DNA from: Clostridiales bacterium
Lineage (GTDB): Bacteria; Bacillota; Clostridia; Peptostreptococcales; T1SED10-28
Direction of reading: 5' to 3'
Length of the DNA: 8,239 bases
NCBI GenBank assembly: GCA_007134725.1
Contig: SLKF01000126.1
Location: 1 to 8,239, forward strand
Shown here piece by piece: positions 1 to 6,242 of the stretch (within the stretch, counting starts at the first letter, position 1; every line of letters begins with the position of its first letter). The position numbers and the translations under genes were made by a program. The notes below the pieces were generated by a model. It was not told where the DNA came from and did no database searches. It saw only the letters and a list, made by a program, of their open reading frames with translations.

Positions 1-1281
1 AAATCCGCAAGAGAAGAGAAAAATCTTCGGGAGCTGGAGAAAAAGAAAAGTCTCTATAAAAGTGAACTGGAATGGATCCGGGCGGGGGTCCAGGGTCGTG
101 GAACCAAACAAAAAGCCAGGATTCAGCGTTTTGATACACTAAAAGAGGAAAAAGAGGGTCAAGGGGACAGTCAAATGGAAATCTCTGTGGGGGCTACCCG
201 GCTGGGAAAAAAGGTGATTGAAGCGGAAAACATTTCAAAAAGTTTTGAAGAGCCCATGGAAGAGTGGATCGAGGGATCGATGGAAAAGGCGACGGAAAAA
301 TCCATAACCGTGCCCCTCATTAAGAACTTCTCTTACACCGTGTTACCCAAAGACCGCATCGGTATTATCGGAGAAAACGGCAGCGGAAAAACCACCTTGA
401 TTAATATCCTTAGCGGCAGAATGAAGGATTTTGAAGGAGTTTTAGAGATCGGCGAAACCGTAAATATCGGATTTTATGCCCAGGAGATGGACCCCTTGCC
501 GGAGGATCTTCGGGTGATTGATTATATCCGCCGGGAACGGGAATATATTGCCACAAAGGATGGAAGTAAAATCAGCGCATCCCAGATGCTGGAACGTTTT
601 TTATTTTCCCCGGAAGATCAGTGGAGCCTCATTCGAAAATTATCCGGTGGGGAAAAACGAAGGCTTTATCTGTTAAACATCCTGATGCAGGCACCGAATG
701 TGTTGTTTCTCGATGAGCCCACCAATGATCTGGATATTAAAACCCTAAGTATTTTAGAGCAGTACCTGGATGAATTTCCGGGAGCGGTAATCACCGTATC
801 CCATGATCGCTACTTTATGGATCGTACCGTGGATAAAATATTCTCTCTGGAAGCCTACAAAATCTTTGAACATACGGGGAATTATTCGGATTATCTGGAG
901 CGAAAAGCTCAGGGGATCGAGGGAGCAGAGCTTGGTGAAGCCCCTCGAGCCGTAAGAAATGCCAAGGATCCCTCGAAAGGAAAAAGTGGGGAAAAGGACG
1001 CAGGCAAAACCCCGGATAAAACCCCGGATAAATCAAAAAGTCATCAACTGAAATTTTCCTATAAAGAAAAACAGGAGTTTGAAACCATCGATCAGGATAT
1101 TTTGCTAATTGAACAGGAACTGGAAGCCATTGATACAGCAATTGAAAACGCCGCCGAGGACTTTCAAAAGCTACAGGACCTACTGGCGGCAAAAGGGAAA
1201 AAAGAACAGGCCCTGGAAGAAAAAATGGAACGATGGGTGTATTTAAACGAGTTAAAGGACACCATCGAAGGGCAGGAATAG
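1..1281 (+). CDS. uup: ABC-F family ATPase, Uup/YfmR type (5'-truncated by window edge)
   Basis: The frame is open from base 1 to the TAG at 1279-1281, so the gene starts upstream; 426 residues are visible, about two thirds of the usual ~640. ABC-F proteins are soluble tandem ATPases that act on the ribosome, and the Uup/YfmR group is linked to relief of stalled translation. The visible part starts in the interdomain linker (EWIRAG...TKQKARIQRF, residues about 24-46), a hallmark of the group. The second ATPase domain follows: Walker A GENGSGKTT (370-396), signature LSGGE (640-654), Walker B with DEPTNDLD (697-735) and H-switch SHD (799-807). A charged linker and a C-terminal coiled coil (about 1060-1275), also typical of Uup, finish the protein. 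About 20 extra acidic residues lie between the first strand and LIKNFSY (roughly 245-310). A tandem 12-nt repeat at 1009-1032 encodes KTPDKTPD. There are no transmembrane segments, so this is not a transporter. An internal ATG at 175 is not the start. Confidence 0.93.
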   Translation, partial: KSAREEKNLRELEKKKSLYKSELEWIRAGVQGRGTKQKARIQRFDTLKEEKEGQGDSQMEISVGATRLGKKVIEAENISKSFEEPMEEWIEGSMEKATEKSITVPLIKNFSYTVLPKDRIGIIGENGSGKTTLINILSGRMKDFEGVLEIGETVNIGFYAQEMDPLPEDLRVIDYIRREREYIATKDGSKISASQMLERFLFSPEDQWSLIRKLSGGEKRRLYLLNILMQAPNVLFLDEPTNDLDIKTLSILEQYLDEFPGAVITVSHDRYFMDRTVDKIFSLEAYKIFEHTGNYSDYLERKAQGIEGAELGEAPRAVRNAKDPSKGKSGEKDAGKTPDKTPDKSKSHQLKFSYKEKQEFETIDQDILLIEQELEAIDTAIENAAEDFQKLQDLLAAKGKKEQALEEKMERWVYLNELKDTIEGQE

Positions 1282-1293
1282 GAGTCAAAGGAT

Positions 1294-2898
1294 ATGAAAG
1301 GCAGTCGACTGGAAAAAGCTACAAAATCAGCGGTGCTGGTAATGATCCTTACCAGCCTTAGTAAAATCATGGGTTTTCTTCGGGAAGTGCTCATCGCCCT
1401 CCGCTTCGGCCTGGGAGGAGATACCGACGCTTTTTTTATGGCCCTGACCATCAACGGGGTCTTAATTACGATTATCGCCTTGGCCTTAAGACAAAGCATG
1501 ATTCCCATTTTTACCGATATTCGGAGAAAACAGGGAGAAGTTGAAGAAAACCGGTATCTCAGTCGATTCAGCCTGCTGATTTTTCTAGGATCCCTGGGGG
1601 CCATCGGTGTCTTTTATGTGGCGGCACCGCTTTTGGTCAGCCTGTTTGCCATTGGATTTGAGGGCGAGATTTTTGACTTTACCGTCCGACTGGTTCGAAT
1701 CGGCCTGCCCAGTATGGTGGCAGTGGTACTGACCGATGTTTTCAATGCCTATATACATAGTAAAGAGAATTTCGCCTTTCCCGCATTGATGGGCATTCCC
1801 TTTAACATTCCCTATTTTATCTTTCTGATTTTCATGGGAGACCGGTACGGTATTCCGGGGCTGATGATTACCGCAGTGGCAGCGAATGTACTGCAGTGGC
1901 TACTTACCATGGGATTCAGTACCAAGATCGGATGGCGGTACTTTCGGGGAACCTCGGTGGTCGCTGCCCTGAAGGATCAAAATGTAAAGCGGACCTTTGC
2001 CTTTGTGGGCCCGGTGATTTTAGGAACCATGGTCAGCAAATTCAATGTCATTGTGGACCGGGCCCTGGCCTCAGGACTGGTTATGGGAAGCGTCTCCGCC
2101 CTCAGTTATGCGGAAAAAGTGAAAGCCCTGGTCTACGGGGTGTTTATTTTAACCCTGGTGACGATTATTTATCCCATCCTGGCAAAGGAAGGGGATGCAA
2201 AAAATCCCGCCAATTTTAACCGGATGCTGTTAAAGGGGATCAACGTCATGCTGTTGATGACCATTCCCGTGGCGGTGGGGACCATGCTGCTGGCGGAGCC
2301 CATGATCCGGGTCTTGTTTCAGCGGGGGGCCTTTGATGCCTGGTCAACGAATATGACCGCCTTTGCCCTCAGCTTTTATGCCATCGGATTTGTAGGCATC
2401 GGGGTTCGGGAGATGCTGATTCGGGGTTTTTACTCTTTGCAGGATACCAAAACCCCGATGGAAAACGGCGTGTATGTGGTATCCCTGAATGTTGCCCTGA
2501 ATCTAATATTCGTTCGATTTTTCGACCATGGAGGCTTGGCTCTGGGAACCAGTATAGCCTCCATCCTAGGGGCCTATCTGCTGTTAAAAGAGCTCCGGAA
2601 AAAAATCGACATTGGAGGCGGCCGCAAAATGCTCCTCTGCGCAGCGAAATCCGGGTTCGCCTCCCTGGCCATGGCCGGGGTCATCTTTACCGGCGCGAAA
2701 TTTTTTAGCACCGGATGGTTCGCGACGGCCCAAGCCTACCAAGGGCCGGTGCCGGAGCTCTTTATGCTGCTCCTGGCCATCACCTCCGGCGCCGCCGTAT
2801 ATTTTGGCATCTTGTACTTCTTCAAAATTGAAGAAGTGGAAATGCTAAAACAGCTGATCCTGGACAGAATAACCAAAGAGGACAGAGGGACGGAGTAA
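1294..2898 (+). CDS. murJ: MurJ/MviN-type lipid flippase
   Basis: A 534-residue polytopic membrane protein of the MviN/MurJ branch of the MOP superfamily, which flips lipid II (undecaprenyl-linked peptidoglycan precursor) across the cytoplasmic membrane. Family signatures are SKIMGFLRE (residues 23-31), GDTDAFF (42-48), YAEKVKAL, FQRGAFD and REMLIRGFYSLQDTKTP, with many hydrophobic segments consistent with about 14 membrane helices. By comparison from memory with E. coli MurJ, cavity arginines are partly Lys (LSK, YAEK) and the LLRR motif is absent; this seems normal for clostridial homologues. The start is set by TAGGAG at 1279-1284, 9 nt upstream. It begins 12 nt after the ABC-F gene, so the two are probably cotranscribed. 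The last residues (about EDRGTE) and the TAA stop are encoded by a palindromic repeat beginning at 2878, so the original C-terminus has apparently been replaced. A related polysaccharide-lipid substrate is possible instead of lipid II. Confidence 0.9.
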   Translation: MKGSRLEKATKSAVLVMILTSLSKIMGFLREVLIALRFGLGGDTDAFFMALTINGVLITIIALALRQSMIPIFTDIRRKQGEVEENRYLSRFSLLIFLGSLGAIGVFYVAAPLLVSLFAIGFEGEIFDFTVRLVRIGLPSMVAVVLTDVFNAYIHSKENFAFPALMGIPFNIPYFIFLIFMGDRYGIPGLMITAVAANVLQWLLTMGFSTKIGWRYFRGTSVVAALKDQNVKRTFAFVGPVILGTMVSKFNVIVDRALASGLVMGSVSALSYAEKVKALVYGVFILTLVTIIYPILAKEGDAKNPANFNRMLLKGINVMLLMTIPVAVGTMLLAEPMIRVLFQRGAFDAWSTNMTAFALSFYAIGFVGIGVREMLIRGFYSLQDTKTPMENGVYVVSLNVALNLIFVRFFDHGGLALGTSIASILGAYLLLKELRKKIDIGGGRKMLLCAAKSGFASLAMAGVIFTGAKFFSTGWFATAQAYQGPVPELFMLLLAITSGAAVYFGILYFFKIEEVEMLKQLILDRITKEDRGTE

Positions 2899-2968
2899 TT
2901 GTCCGCCTCTCAGGAAAGGACAGAGGGACGGAGAAGGACACGGGGACGGAGTAATTGTCCGCCTCTGA
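2878..2968 (+). repeat. REP-like palindromic repeat cluster (three copies, forward)
   Basis: Three adjacent copies of an element with core GGGACGGAGTAATTGTCC are seen: 2878-2910 (complete, followed by GCCTCT), 2917-2933 (truncated after GGACGGAG) and 2936-2966 (complete). The 23 nt at 2888-2910 and 2944-2966 are identical. Each complete copy has GGAC near its left end and GTCC on the right, with a second internal GGAC that could pair with the same GTCC, giving a small hairpin. The first copy overlaps the 3' end of murJ and contains its stop codon. Copies recur inverted at 3363-3419 and forward at 6243-6314. The short length, hairpin form, clustering and nearby RAYT-like gene resemble REP/BIME elements, which is an inference. 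Confidence 0.8.
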
Positions 2969-2985
2969 TAAACTTATATATAAGC

Positions 2986-3018
2986 AGGATAAAGGGATAG
3001 AGCAATTGATTGCCTCTG
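2986..3018 (+). repeat. Diverged copy of the REP-like repeat
   Basis: AGGATAAAGGGATAGAGCAA and the following ATTGATTGCCTCTG align with the complete copies upstream without gaps but with several substitutions, mostly transitions (for example GGAC to GGAT and GTCC to GATT). It looks like an older, decaying copy that can no longer form the GGAC/GTCC stem. It abuts a perfect 14-nt palindrome at 3017-3030. Confidence 0.55.
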
Positions 3019-3023
3019 TCCCC

Positions 3024-3060
3024 GGGGACACCCTAAGCATTTGTGGGGTCTCTTTTTTTA
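3024..3060 (+). terminator. Probable intrinsic terminator downstream of murJ
   Basis: GGGGACACCC (3024-3033) can pair with GGGGTCTC (3045-3052) through C-G, A-T and G-U pairs with one bulged A, leaving an 11-nt loop. A run of seven T follows at 3053-3059. The position after murJ and before the next promoter fits termination of the ABC-F/murJ transcript. The stem is imperfect and a competing palindrome (3017-3030) overlaps it, so confidence is moderate. Confidence 0.5.
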
Positions 3061-3082
3061 TGCTTTCAACCCATGGCCTTCT

Positions 3083-3180
3083 TTAACAGCGAGTGGAGTT
3101 ATCAGAAAATAGAAACTTTGGGGACGGTACTTGAATTATATTCGAAAGGGTGTATAATGTGAATCATAGTAAAGAAAAGG
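3083..3180 (+). repeat. 98-nt promoter block, upstream copy (direct repeat)
   Basis: This block matches 3421-3518 without gaps and with about 11 mismatches counted by eye, an offset of exactly 338 nt. It includes GGGGACGG, a -35, a -10 and an A-rich start region. No coding sequence follows this copy; it reads into the 17-nt tandem repeats. It may be the remnant of an earlier copy of the RAYT-like gene's upstream region, or it may drive a non-coding transcript. Confidence 0.85.
3131..3158 (+). promoter_or_regulatory. Sigma-A-type promoter, upstream copy
   Basis: TTGAAT (3131-3136) and a consensus TATAAT (3153-3158) are separated by 16 nt. GGGGACGG, the core of the palindromic repeat family, lies just upstream at 3120-3127. 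Transcription would start near 3165 and run through the tandem repeats. No ORF with a ribosome binding site follows before the second promoter copy. Confidence 0.6.
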
Positions 3181-3186
3181 CAACAA

Positions 3187-3305
3187 AAGCTTAAGAAGAA
3201 CAGAAGCTTAAGAAGAACAGAAGCTTAAGAAGTACAGAAGCTTAAGAAGTACAGAAGCTTAAGAAGAACAAAAGCTTAAGAAGAAAAAAAGCATAAGAAG
3301 AATAA
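3187..3305 (+). repeat. Seven 17-nt tandem repeats
   Basis: The unit AAGCTTAAGAAGAACAG is repeated seven times head to tail, starting at 3187, 3204, 3221, 3238, 3255, 3272 and 3289. The first five copies differ at one or two positions and the last two decay further; a degenerate remnant may continue to about 3320. Seventeen is not a multiple of three and stops occur, so this is not a coding repeat. Each good unit carries the palindromes AAGCTT and CTTAAG. No spacers are present, so it is not CRISPR. The array lies between the two promoter copies, downstream of the first. Confidence 0.93.
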
Positions 3306-3362
3306 AAGAAGGACAAAGGAAAAAGACAACGGGGGGATATTCTCCTGAAAATACTAATAACA

Positions 3363-3419
3363 GGACAATTACTCCGTCCCCGTGTCTTCCGTGTCCTCCC
3401 CTCCGTCCCCCATGTCCTC
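3363..3419 (-). repeat. REP-like palindromic repeats, inverted orientation (two copies)
   Basis: On the reverse strand this reads as two copies of the same element. Bases 3363-3386 are the exact reverse complement of 2937-2960 (24 nt), and 3391-3419 is a partial copy (GAGGACATGGGGGACGGAG on the minus strand) lacking TAATTGTCC. With the forward cluster at 2878-2968 it brackets the terminator, first promoter copy and tandem repeats in inverted orientation, the arrangement expected of a BIME-like composite. Confidence 0.8.
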
Positions 3420-3420
3420 G

Positions 3421-3518
3421 TTAACAGAGGGTGGAGTTGTCAGAAAATAGAAACTTTGGGGACGGTACTTGAATTTTATAATAAAGGGTGTATAATGTGA
3501 AGTATAGTTAAGAAAAAG
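3421..3518 (+). repeat. 98-nt promoter block, downstream copy (direct repeat)
   Basis: This is the second copy of the block at 3083-3180, immediately upstream of the RAYT-like gene. The part from TCAGAAAATAG through the -35 is identical in both copies. Differences cluster in the -35/-10 spacer and just after the -10. Confidence 0.85.
3469..3496 (+). promoter_or_regulatory. Sigma-A-type promoter of the RAYT-like gene
   Basis: TTGAAT (3469-3474), a 16-nt spacer and TATAAT (3491-3496) place the transcription start near 3503, about 36 nt before the chosen start codon. GGGGACGG at 3458-3465 sits 3 nt upstream of the -35 and matches the core of the nearby palindromic repeats. A protein that binds those repeats could therefore bind here, which is an inference. 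Confidence 0.65.
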
Positions 3519-3523
3519 AAAAA

Positions 3524-3530
3524 AAGGTGA
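3524..3530 (+). promoter_or_regulatory. Ribosome binding site setting the RAYT-like start at 3539
   Basis: AAGGTGA, followed by T, matches the right half of the AAGGAGGTGAT consensus and stands 8 nt from ATG 3539. Earlier in-frame GTG 3527 and ATG 3530 overlap or abut this site and are not credible starts. Confidence 0.65.
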
Positions 3531-3538
3531 TGAGATCG

Positions 3539-4270
3539 ATGCCGAGACAGTCGAGAGAAAAAGATCAATATGGAATATACTATATCCGTCAGCAGGGATC
3601 GAAAGCGGAGCCCCTGTTTCGGGATGAGAAGGATCGTAAGGAATTTTTACGAATCCTGGAGGATAAGAAACAGCGCTTCGGATTTAAGGTGTATGCCTAC
3701 TGCATAAAGCAGGGAGAAGCCTATCATCTGATGATCGACGCCAACGGCTCGGATATCTCTCAGGTGATGAAAAGCATGAACATCTCCTATGCCCTTTACC
3801 GGAAATCCTCGGAGCACTTGTTTAAAGATCGCTACTACAGCAAGCTCATTTTTGACCTTGAAGGGCTCAAAACGATTTTCGAAGAGATTCATCAGGAGGG
3901 AAAGGATGAAGAGGAAGGCTACAACAGCTACTGCTTCTACAACGAAGAAAAGCTGAAAGCCACCACATTAGTGGATACCGAGGACTTAAACGTCCTACTC
4001 CATTGTCAGGGAACTTTTCAAAAAGAGCCGAACTGCCATGGGTGCATTGGGTCCTATGAAGAGGCAAAAAAGATTTTACACCAGGAACTTGAGGGGCTGG
4101 GACTGGATCAGAAAGCTTTTTTGAAGGATAAGAAGCTGAGAAACCAAAAGGTCTGGGAGTTTCGAAAAAAGAGCACCCTGTCCTTAAAAGAACTGGGAAA
4201 TCTTTTCGGAGGCCTGAGCGAATCCAGCATTTGCAAAGTTTTAAAAAATCAGGAGCCCATAATAAGTTAG
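3539..4270 (+). CDS. RAYT-like (Y1/HUH transposase fold) protein with degenerate active site
   Basis: A 243-residue protein whose N-terminal half follows the REP-associated tyrosine transposase layout: MPRQSRE...GIYYIRQQG start, FxxxLEDKKQRFGFKVYAYC, then HLMI, SQVMKSMNISYALYRK, HLFKDRYYSKLI and an IHQ segment. Active family members carry an HUH metal motif (usually NHVHLL) and a nucleophilic Tyr in YIHxNP. Here the HUH position reads A61-Y62-H63 and the YIH position reads E116-I-H, so the first His and the Tyr both appear lost. The reading frame is intact. The C-terminal part has CHGC (166-169) and a helix-turn-helix-like end (LSLKELGNLFGGLSESSICKVLKN, about 214-237), typical of clostridial relatives. 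ATG 3539 is preferred for its ribosome binding site and the MPR start. Repeats of REP type surround it. It is probably a DNA-binding, non-transposing derivative; cleavage activity seems unlikely. Confidence 0.78.
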   Translation: MPRQSREKDQYGIYYIRQQGSKAEPLFRDEKDRKEFLRILEDKKQRFGFKVYAYCIKQGEAYHLMIDANGSDISQVMKSMNISYALYRKSSEHLFKDRYYSKLIFDLEGLKTIFEEIHQEGKDEEEGYNSYCFYNEEKLKATTLVDTEDLNVLLHCQGTFQKEPNCHGCIGSYEEAKKILHQELEGLGLDQKAFLKDKKLRNQKVWEFRKKSTLSLKELGNLFGGLSESSICKVLKNQEPIIS

Positions 4271-4346
4271 CACAATCGTGCACTACCAAAAGTCGTAAAG
4301 GCTTAATAGGATGCATGAATGATTAAATATAAGGAGGCCATAACAA

Positions 4347-5348
4347 ATGGAACTGAATTTGGACATAACAGAAGGACCAAAGGTACATTTAAAAAAAGAG
4401 GTTTTATACGACACTCTGGTGATCGGAGGAGGCCCGGCGGGGTTAAATACCGCTCTTTATGCAAAACGTAAAGGACTGAACGTAGGGGTCATCACCGAAC
4501 GATTAGGGGGTCAGGTCATGGATACCTCCACGGTGGAAAACTATTTAGGTTATGAAAGCATGACCGGAGAAGGTCTTGTAAATAAATTTATCGGACATGT
4601 ACAAAATTTACAGGTGCCCATACTCAAAGAAGTACGGGTAGAGAAATTAGACAAGGATGGAGACATTCATCAGGTTCATTTAAAAAACGGAGAGGTATAT
4701 CAAAGTCGGACCTTGGTCCTTGCCACCGGTTCAAAACCCCGTAAACTGGGAATTCCCGGAGAAAAGGAATTTAGCGGAAAAGGGGTTGCCTACTGCGCAA
4801 TCTGTGACGGACCCTTCTTTGAAGGGCTGGATGTAGTCATTGCGGGAGGCGGAAATACCGCTGTGGAATCCGCCATTGATTTGGCGAAAATTGCGGCCCG
4901 GGTGGACCTGGTTCACCGAAGTCAGTTCAGAGCCGACCAGGTGCTGATCGACCAGTTGAAAAACTATGACAACATCCACATCCACTTAGACACGCAAATG
5001 CAGGAGATCATGGGAGAGGCCATGGTAAACGGGATTAAGGTGTTGGACCGAAATACCGGTGAGGAAAGTATCATGAATACCAACGGAATTTTCGTTGAAA
5101 TCGGATATCTGCCCAACAGTGATGCCTTTAAAGAATATGTACAGATCAACGACCGCCGAGAGATCATCGTAGATGCTTTCGGAAGAACCAACGTCGACGG
5201 CGTATTTGCCGCAGGGGATATTACAACGATTCCCTACAAACAGATCATCACTTCCGCAGGAGACGGGGCAAAAGTGGCCCTTGCTGTGAATGACTATTTA
5301 AACACCCATGCAAGAATCGAAGCACCCCAAAAAGTGGTGGCCAAGTAG
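4347..5348 (+). CDS. AhpF-like / thioredoxin reductase-like FAD-dependent disulfide reductase
   Basis: A 333-residue cytosolic flavoprotein that would move electrons from NAD(P)H through FAD and a CxxC pair to a partner disulfide protein. Motifs in order: FAD-binding GGGPAG (residues 27-32), ERLGGQV, ATGSKPR (126-132), redox pair C150-A-I-C153 in YCAICDGPFF, the second dinucleotide motif GGGNTA (167-172), and the C-terminal FAD motif GVFAAGD (285-291) with TTIPYKQI. ADQVL, FVEIGYLPN and TTIPYKQI resemble the C-terminal half of AhpF more than ordinary TrxB. The NADPH 2'-phosphate motif HRRxxxR is altered to HRSQFR, one residue shorter, so cofactor preference is uncertain. It lacks AhpF's N-terminal thioredoxin folds, which the next gene supplies. 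The start has AAGGAGG at 4331-4337, 9 nt away. The 76-nt gap upstream shows no convincing promoter or terminator. Confidence 0.88.
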   Translation: MELNLDITEGPKVHLKKEVLYDTLVIGGGPAGLNTALYAKRKGLNVGVITERLGGQVMDTSTVENYLGYESMTGEGLVNKFIGHVQNLQVPILKEVRVEKLDKDGDIHQVHLKNGEVYQSRTLVLATGSKPRKLGIPGEKEFSGKGVAYCAICDGPFFEGLDVVIAGGGNTAVESAIDLAKIAARVDLVHRSQFRADQVLIDQLKNYDNIHIHLDTQMQEIMGEAMVNGIKVLDRNTGEESIMNTNGIFVEIGYLPNSDAFKEYVQINDRREIIVDAFGRTNVDGVFAAGDITTIPYKQIITSAGDGAKVALAVNDYLNTHARIEAPQKVVAK

Positions 5349-5427
5349 TCGATCCAAGCAAACCGCAATGCAAAATGTGAACAATGAATGATGAAAAATA
5401 AAAGAACAAAGTACAAACAAAAAAACT

Positions 5428-5434
5428 AAAGGAG
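5428..5434 (+). promoter_or_regulatory. Ribosome binding site deciding the start at 5444
   Basis: AAAGGAG ends directly at ATG 5435, leaving no spacer for that codon, but stands 9 nt from ATG 5444. The 5444 start is therefore chosen. Confidence 0.75.
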
Positions 5435-5443
5435 ATGTTTTAC

Positions 5444-6088
5444 ATGGCACTATTAAACGACGAAATCAGAGAACAACTAAGCGGATTTTTCAAAGGCATG
5501 AAAGAGGATGTAACCTTAGCGGTCTTTACCAAAAAGGAAGCCTGCGAGACCTGCAAAGAAGCGGAAAGCTTTATGCAGGAAATCGAGACCCTATCGGATA
5601 AAATTCATCTGGAAGCCTATGACTTTGATACCCATCAGGACAAGGCCAAGGAATTCGGTGTGACCCTTACTCCAAGCATTGTACTACTGGATGGAGAGAA
5701 AAAACACCAAGGGGTGAAGTTTAACGGAATTCCCGGAGGACACGAGGTCAATTCCTTTATCAAAGGCATTATGGAAGTATCGGGAGCCTTGGACAGCTTA
5801 CCGGAATCTCAACAGGAACGACTGAAAAAAATCACAAAACCGGTAAATATTAAAGTGTTTGTGACCCTGGGTTGCCCCCATTGTCCCGGAGCTGTGGAAA
5901 AAGCCCATAAGCTTGCTTTGGAAAATCCCAATATTGATGCGGAGATGATTGAAGCCCAAACCTTTGGAGAAGTTTCCAATAAATTCAACGTATCCAGTGT
6001 ACCCAAGGTGGTCATCAATGACGAGTTTGAATTCGTGGGCAATCAGCCCCTTGATACCTTCCTGGAAGAAATTGAAAAAACTCAGTAG
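5444..6088 (+). CDS. Two-thioredoxin-fold disulfide oxidoreductase (PDO / AhpF N-terminal-domain-like)
   Basis: A 214-residue soluble protein with two thioredoxin folds in tandem. The first has C34-E-T-C37 and a cis-Pro loop at T76-P77; the second has C144-P-H-C147 and V186-P187. This is the layout of archaeal and thermophile protein disulfide oxidoreductases ('glutaredoxin-like') and of the AhpF N-terminal domain, except that in AhpF the first fold has lost its CxxC, while here both are kept. It lies 95 nt after the AhpF-like reductase and before a strong terminator, so the two probably share a transcript and the reductase probably recharges this protein. The downstream acceptor (peroxiredoxin, ribonucleotide reductase or another protein) is not in the window. 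No signal peptide is seen, so a cytoplasmic location is expected. Confidence 0.85.
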   Translation: MALLNDEIREQLSGFFKGMKEDVTLAVFTKKEACETCKEAESFMQEIETLSDKIHLEAYDFDTHQDKAKEFGVTLTPSIVLLDGEKKHQGVKFNGIPGGHEVNSFIKGIMEVSGALDSLPESQQERLKKITKPVNIKVFVTLGCPHCPGAVEKAHKLALENPNIDAEMIEAQTFGEVSNKFNVSSVPKVVINDEFEFVGNQPLDTFLEEIEKTQ

Positions 6089-6110
6089 TTATGAAACAAA
6101 CGGGGAACTC

Positions 6111-6146
6111 AAGATCGAAGACTTTTATGTCTTCGATCTTTTTTTT
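6111..6146 (+). terminator. Strong intrinsic terminator
   Basis: A perfect 12-bp stem (AAGATCGAAGAC at 6111-6122 with GTCTTCGATCTT at 6129-6140), a 6-nt loop and an eight-T run (6139-6146). It ends the reductase/PDO transcript 22 nt after the stop codon. Confidence 0.93.
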
Positions 6147-6147
6147 G

Positions 6148-6176
6148 TTGAAACCATCCATAGAAGGGTATATTAT
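6148..6176 (+). promoter_or_regulatory. Probable sigma-A promoter of the aldolase-mtnA-mtnK operon
   Basis: TTGAAA (6148-6153), a 17-nt spacer and TATTAT (6171-6176), each one mismatch from consensus, lie immediately after the terminator. The start would be near 6183, giving a leader of about 158 nt that contains the two tandem REP-like repeats. No S-box (SAM riboswitch) pattern could be recognised in the leader. Confidence 0.55.
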
Positions 6177-6242
6177 CTATGCGGGTATTAACCGAAAGGC
6201 ACCATAAACAATACACTAAAACCCAGAGGACGAAAGAGAAAA

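Noticed and set aside
815..1604. Reverse-strand ORFs opposite the ABC-F and murJ genes
   Set aside because: They are Pro/Arg/Ser-rich shadow frames with no promoter or ribosome binding site and overlap well-supported genes.
3159..3194. Short ORF starting at GTG 3159 after the first promoter copy
   Set aside because: It begins at or before the expected transcript start, lacks a ribosome binding site and ends after 11 residues.
3187..3305. CRISPR array
   Set aside because: The 17-nt units are head to tail without spacers, and no cas gene is present.
3867..4316. Reverse-strand ORF opposite the RAYT-like gene
   Set aside because: Composition is unlike a real protein, it has no family resemblance, and it is fully antisense to a gene with good motifs and signals.
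4271..4346. Promoter or terminator between the RAYT-like gene and the reductase
   Set aside because: Only a weak GCAC/GTGC stem without a T-run and an A/T-rich stretch without a paired -35 are seen.
6177..6242. SAM riboswitch (S-box) in front of the methylthioribose genes
   Set aside because: None of the conserved S-box helices or core sequences could be recognised, and no anti-terminator/terminator pair lies in the leader.
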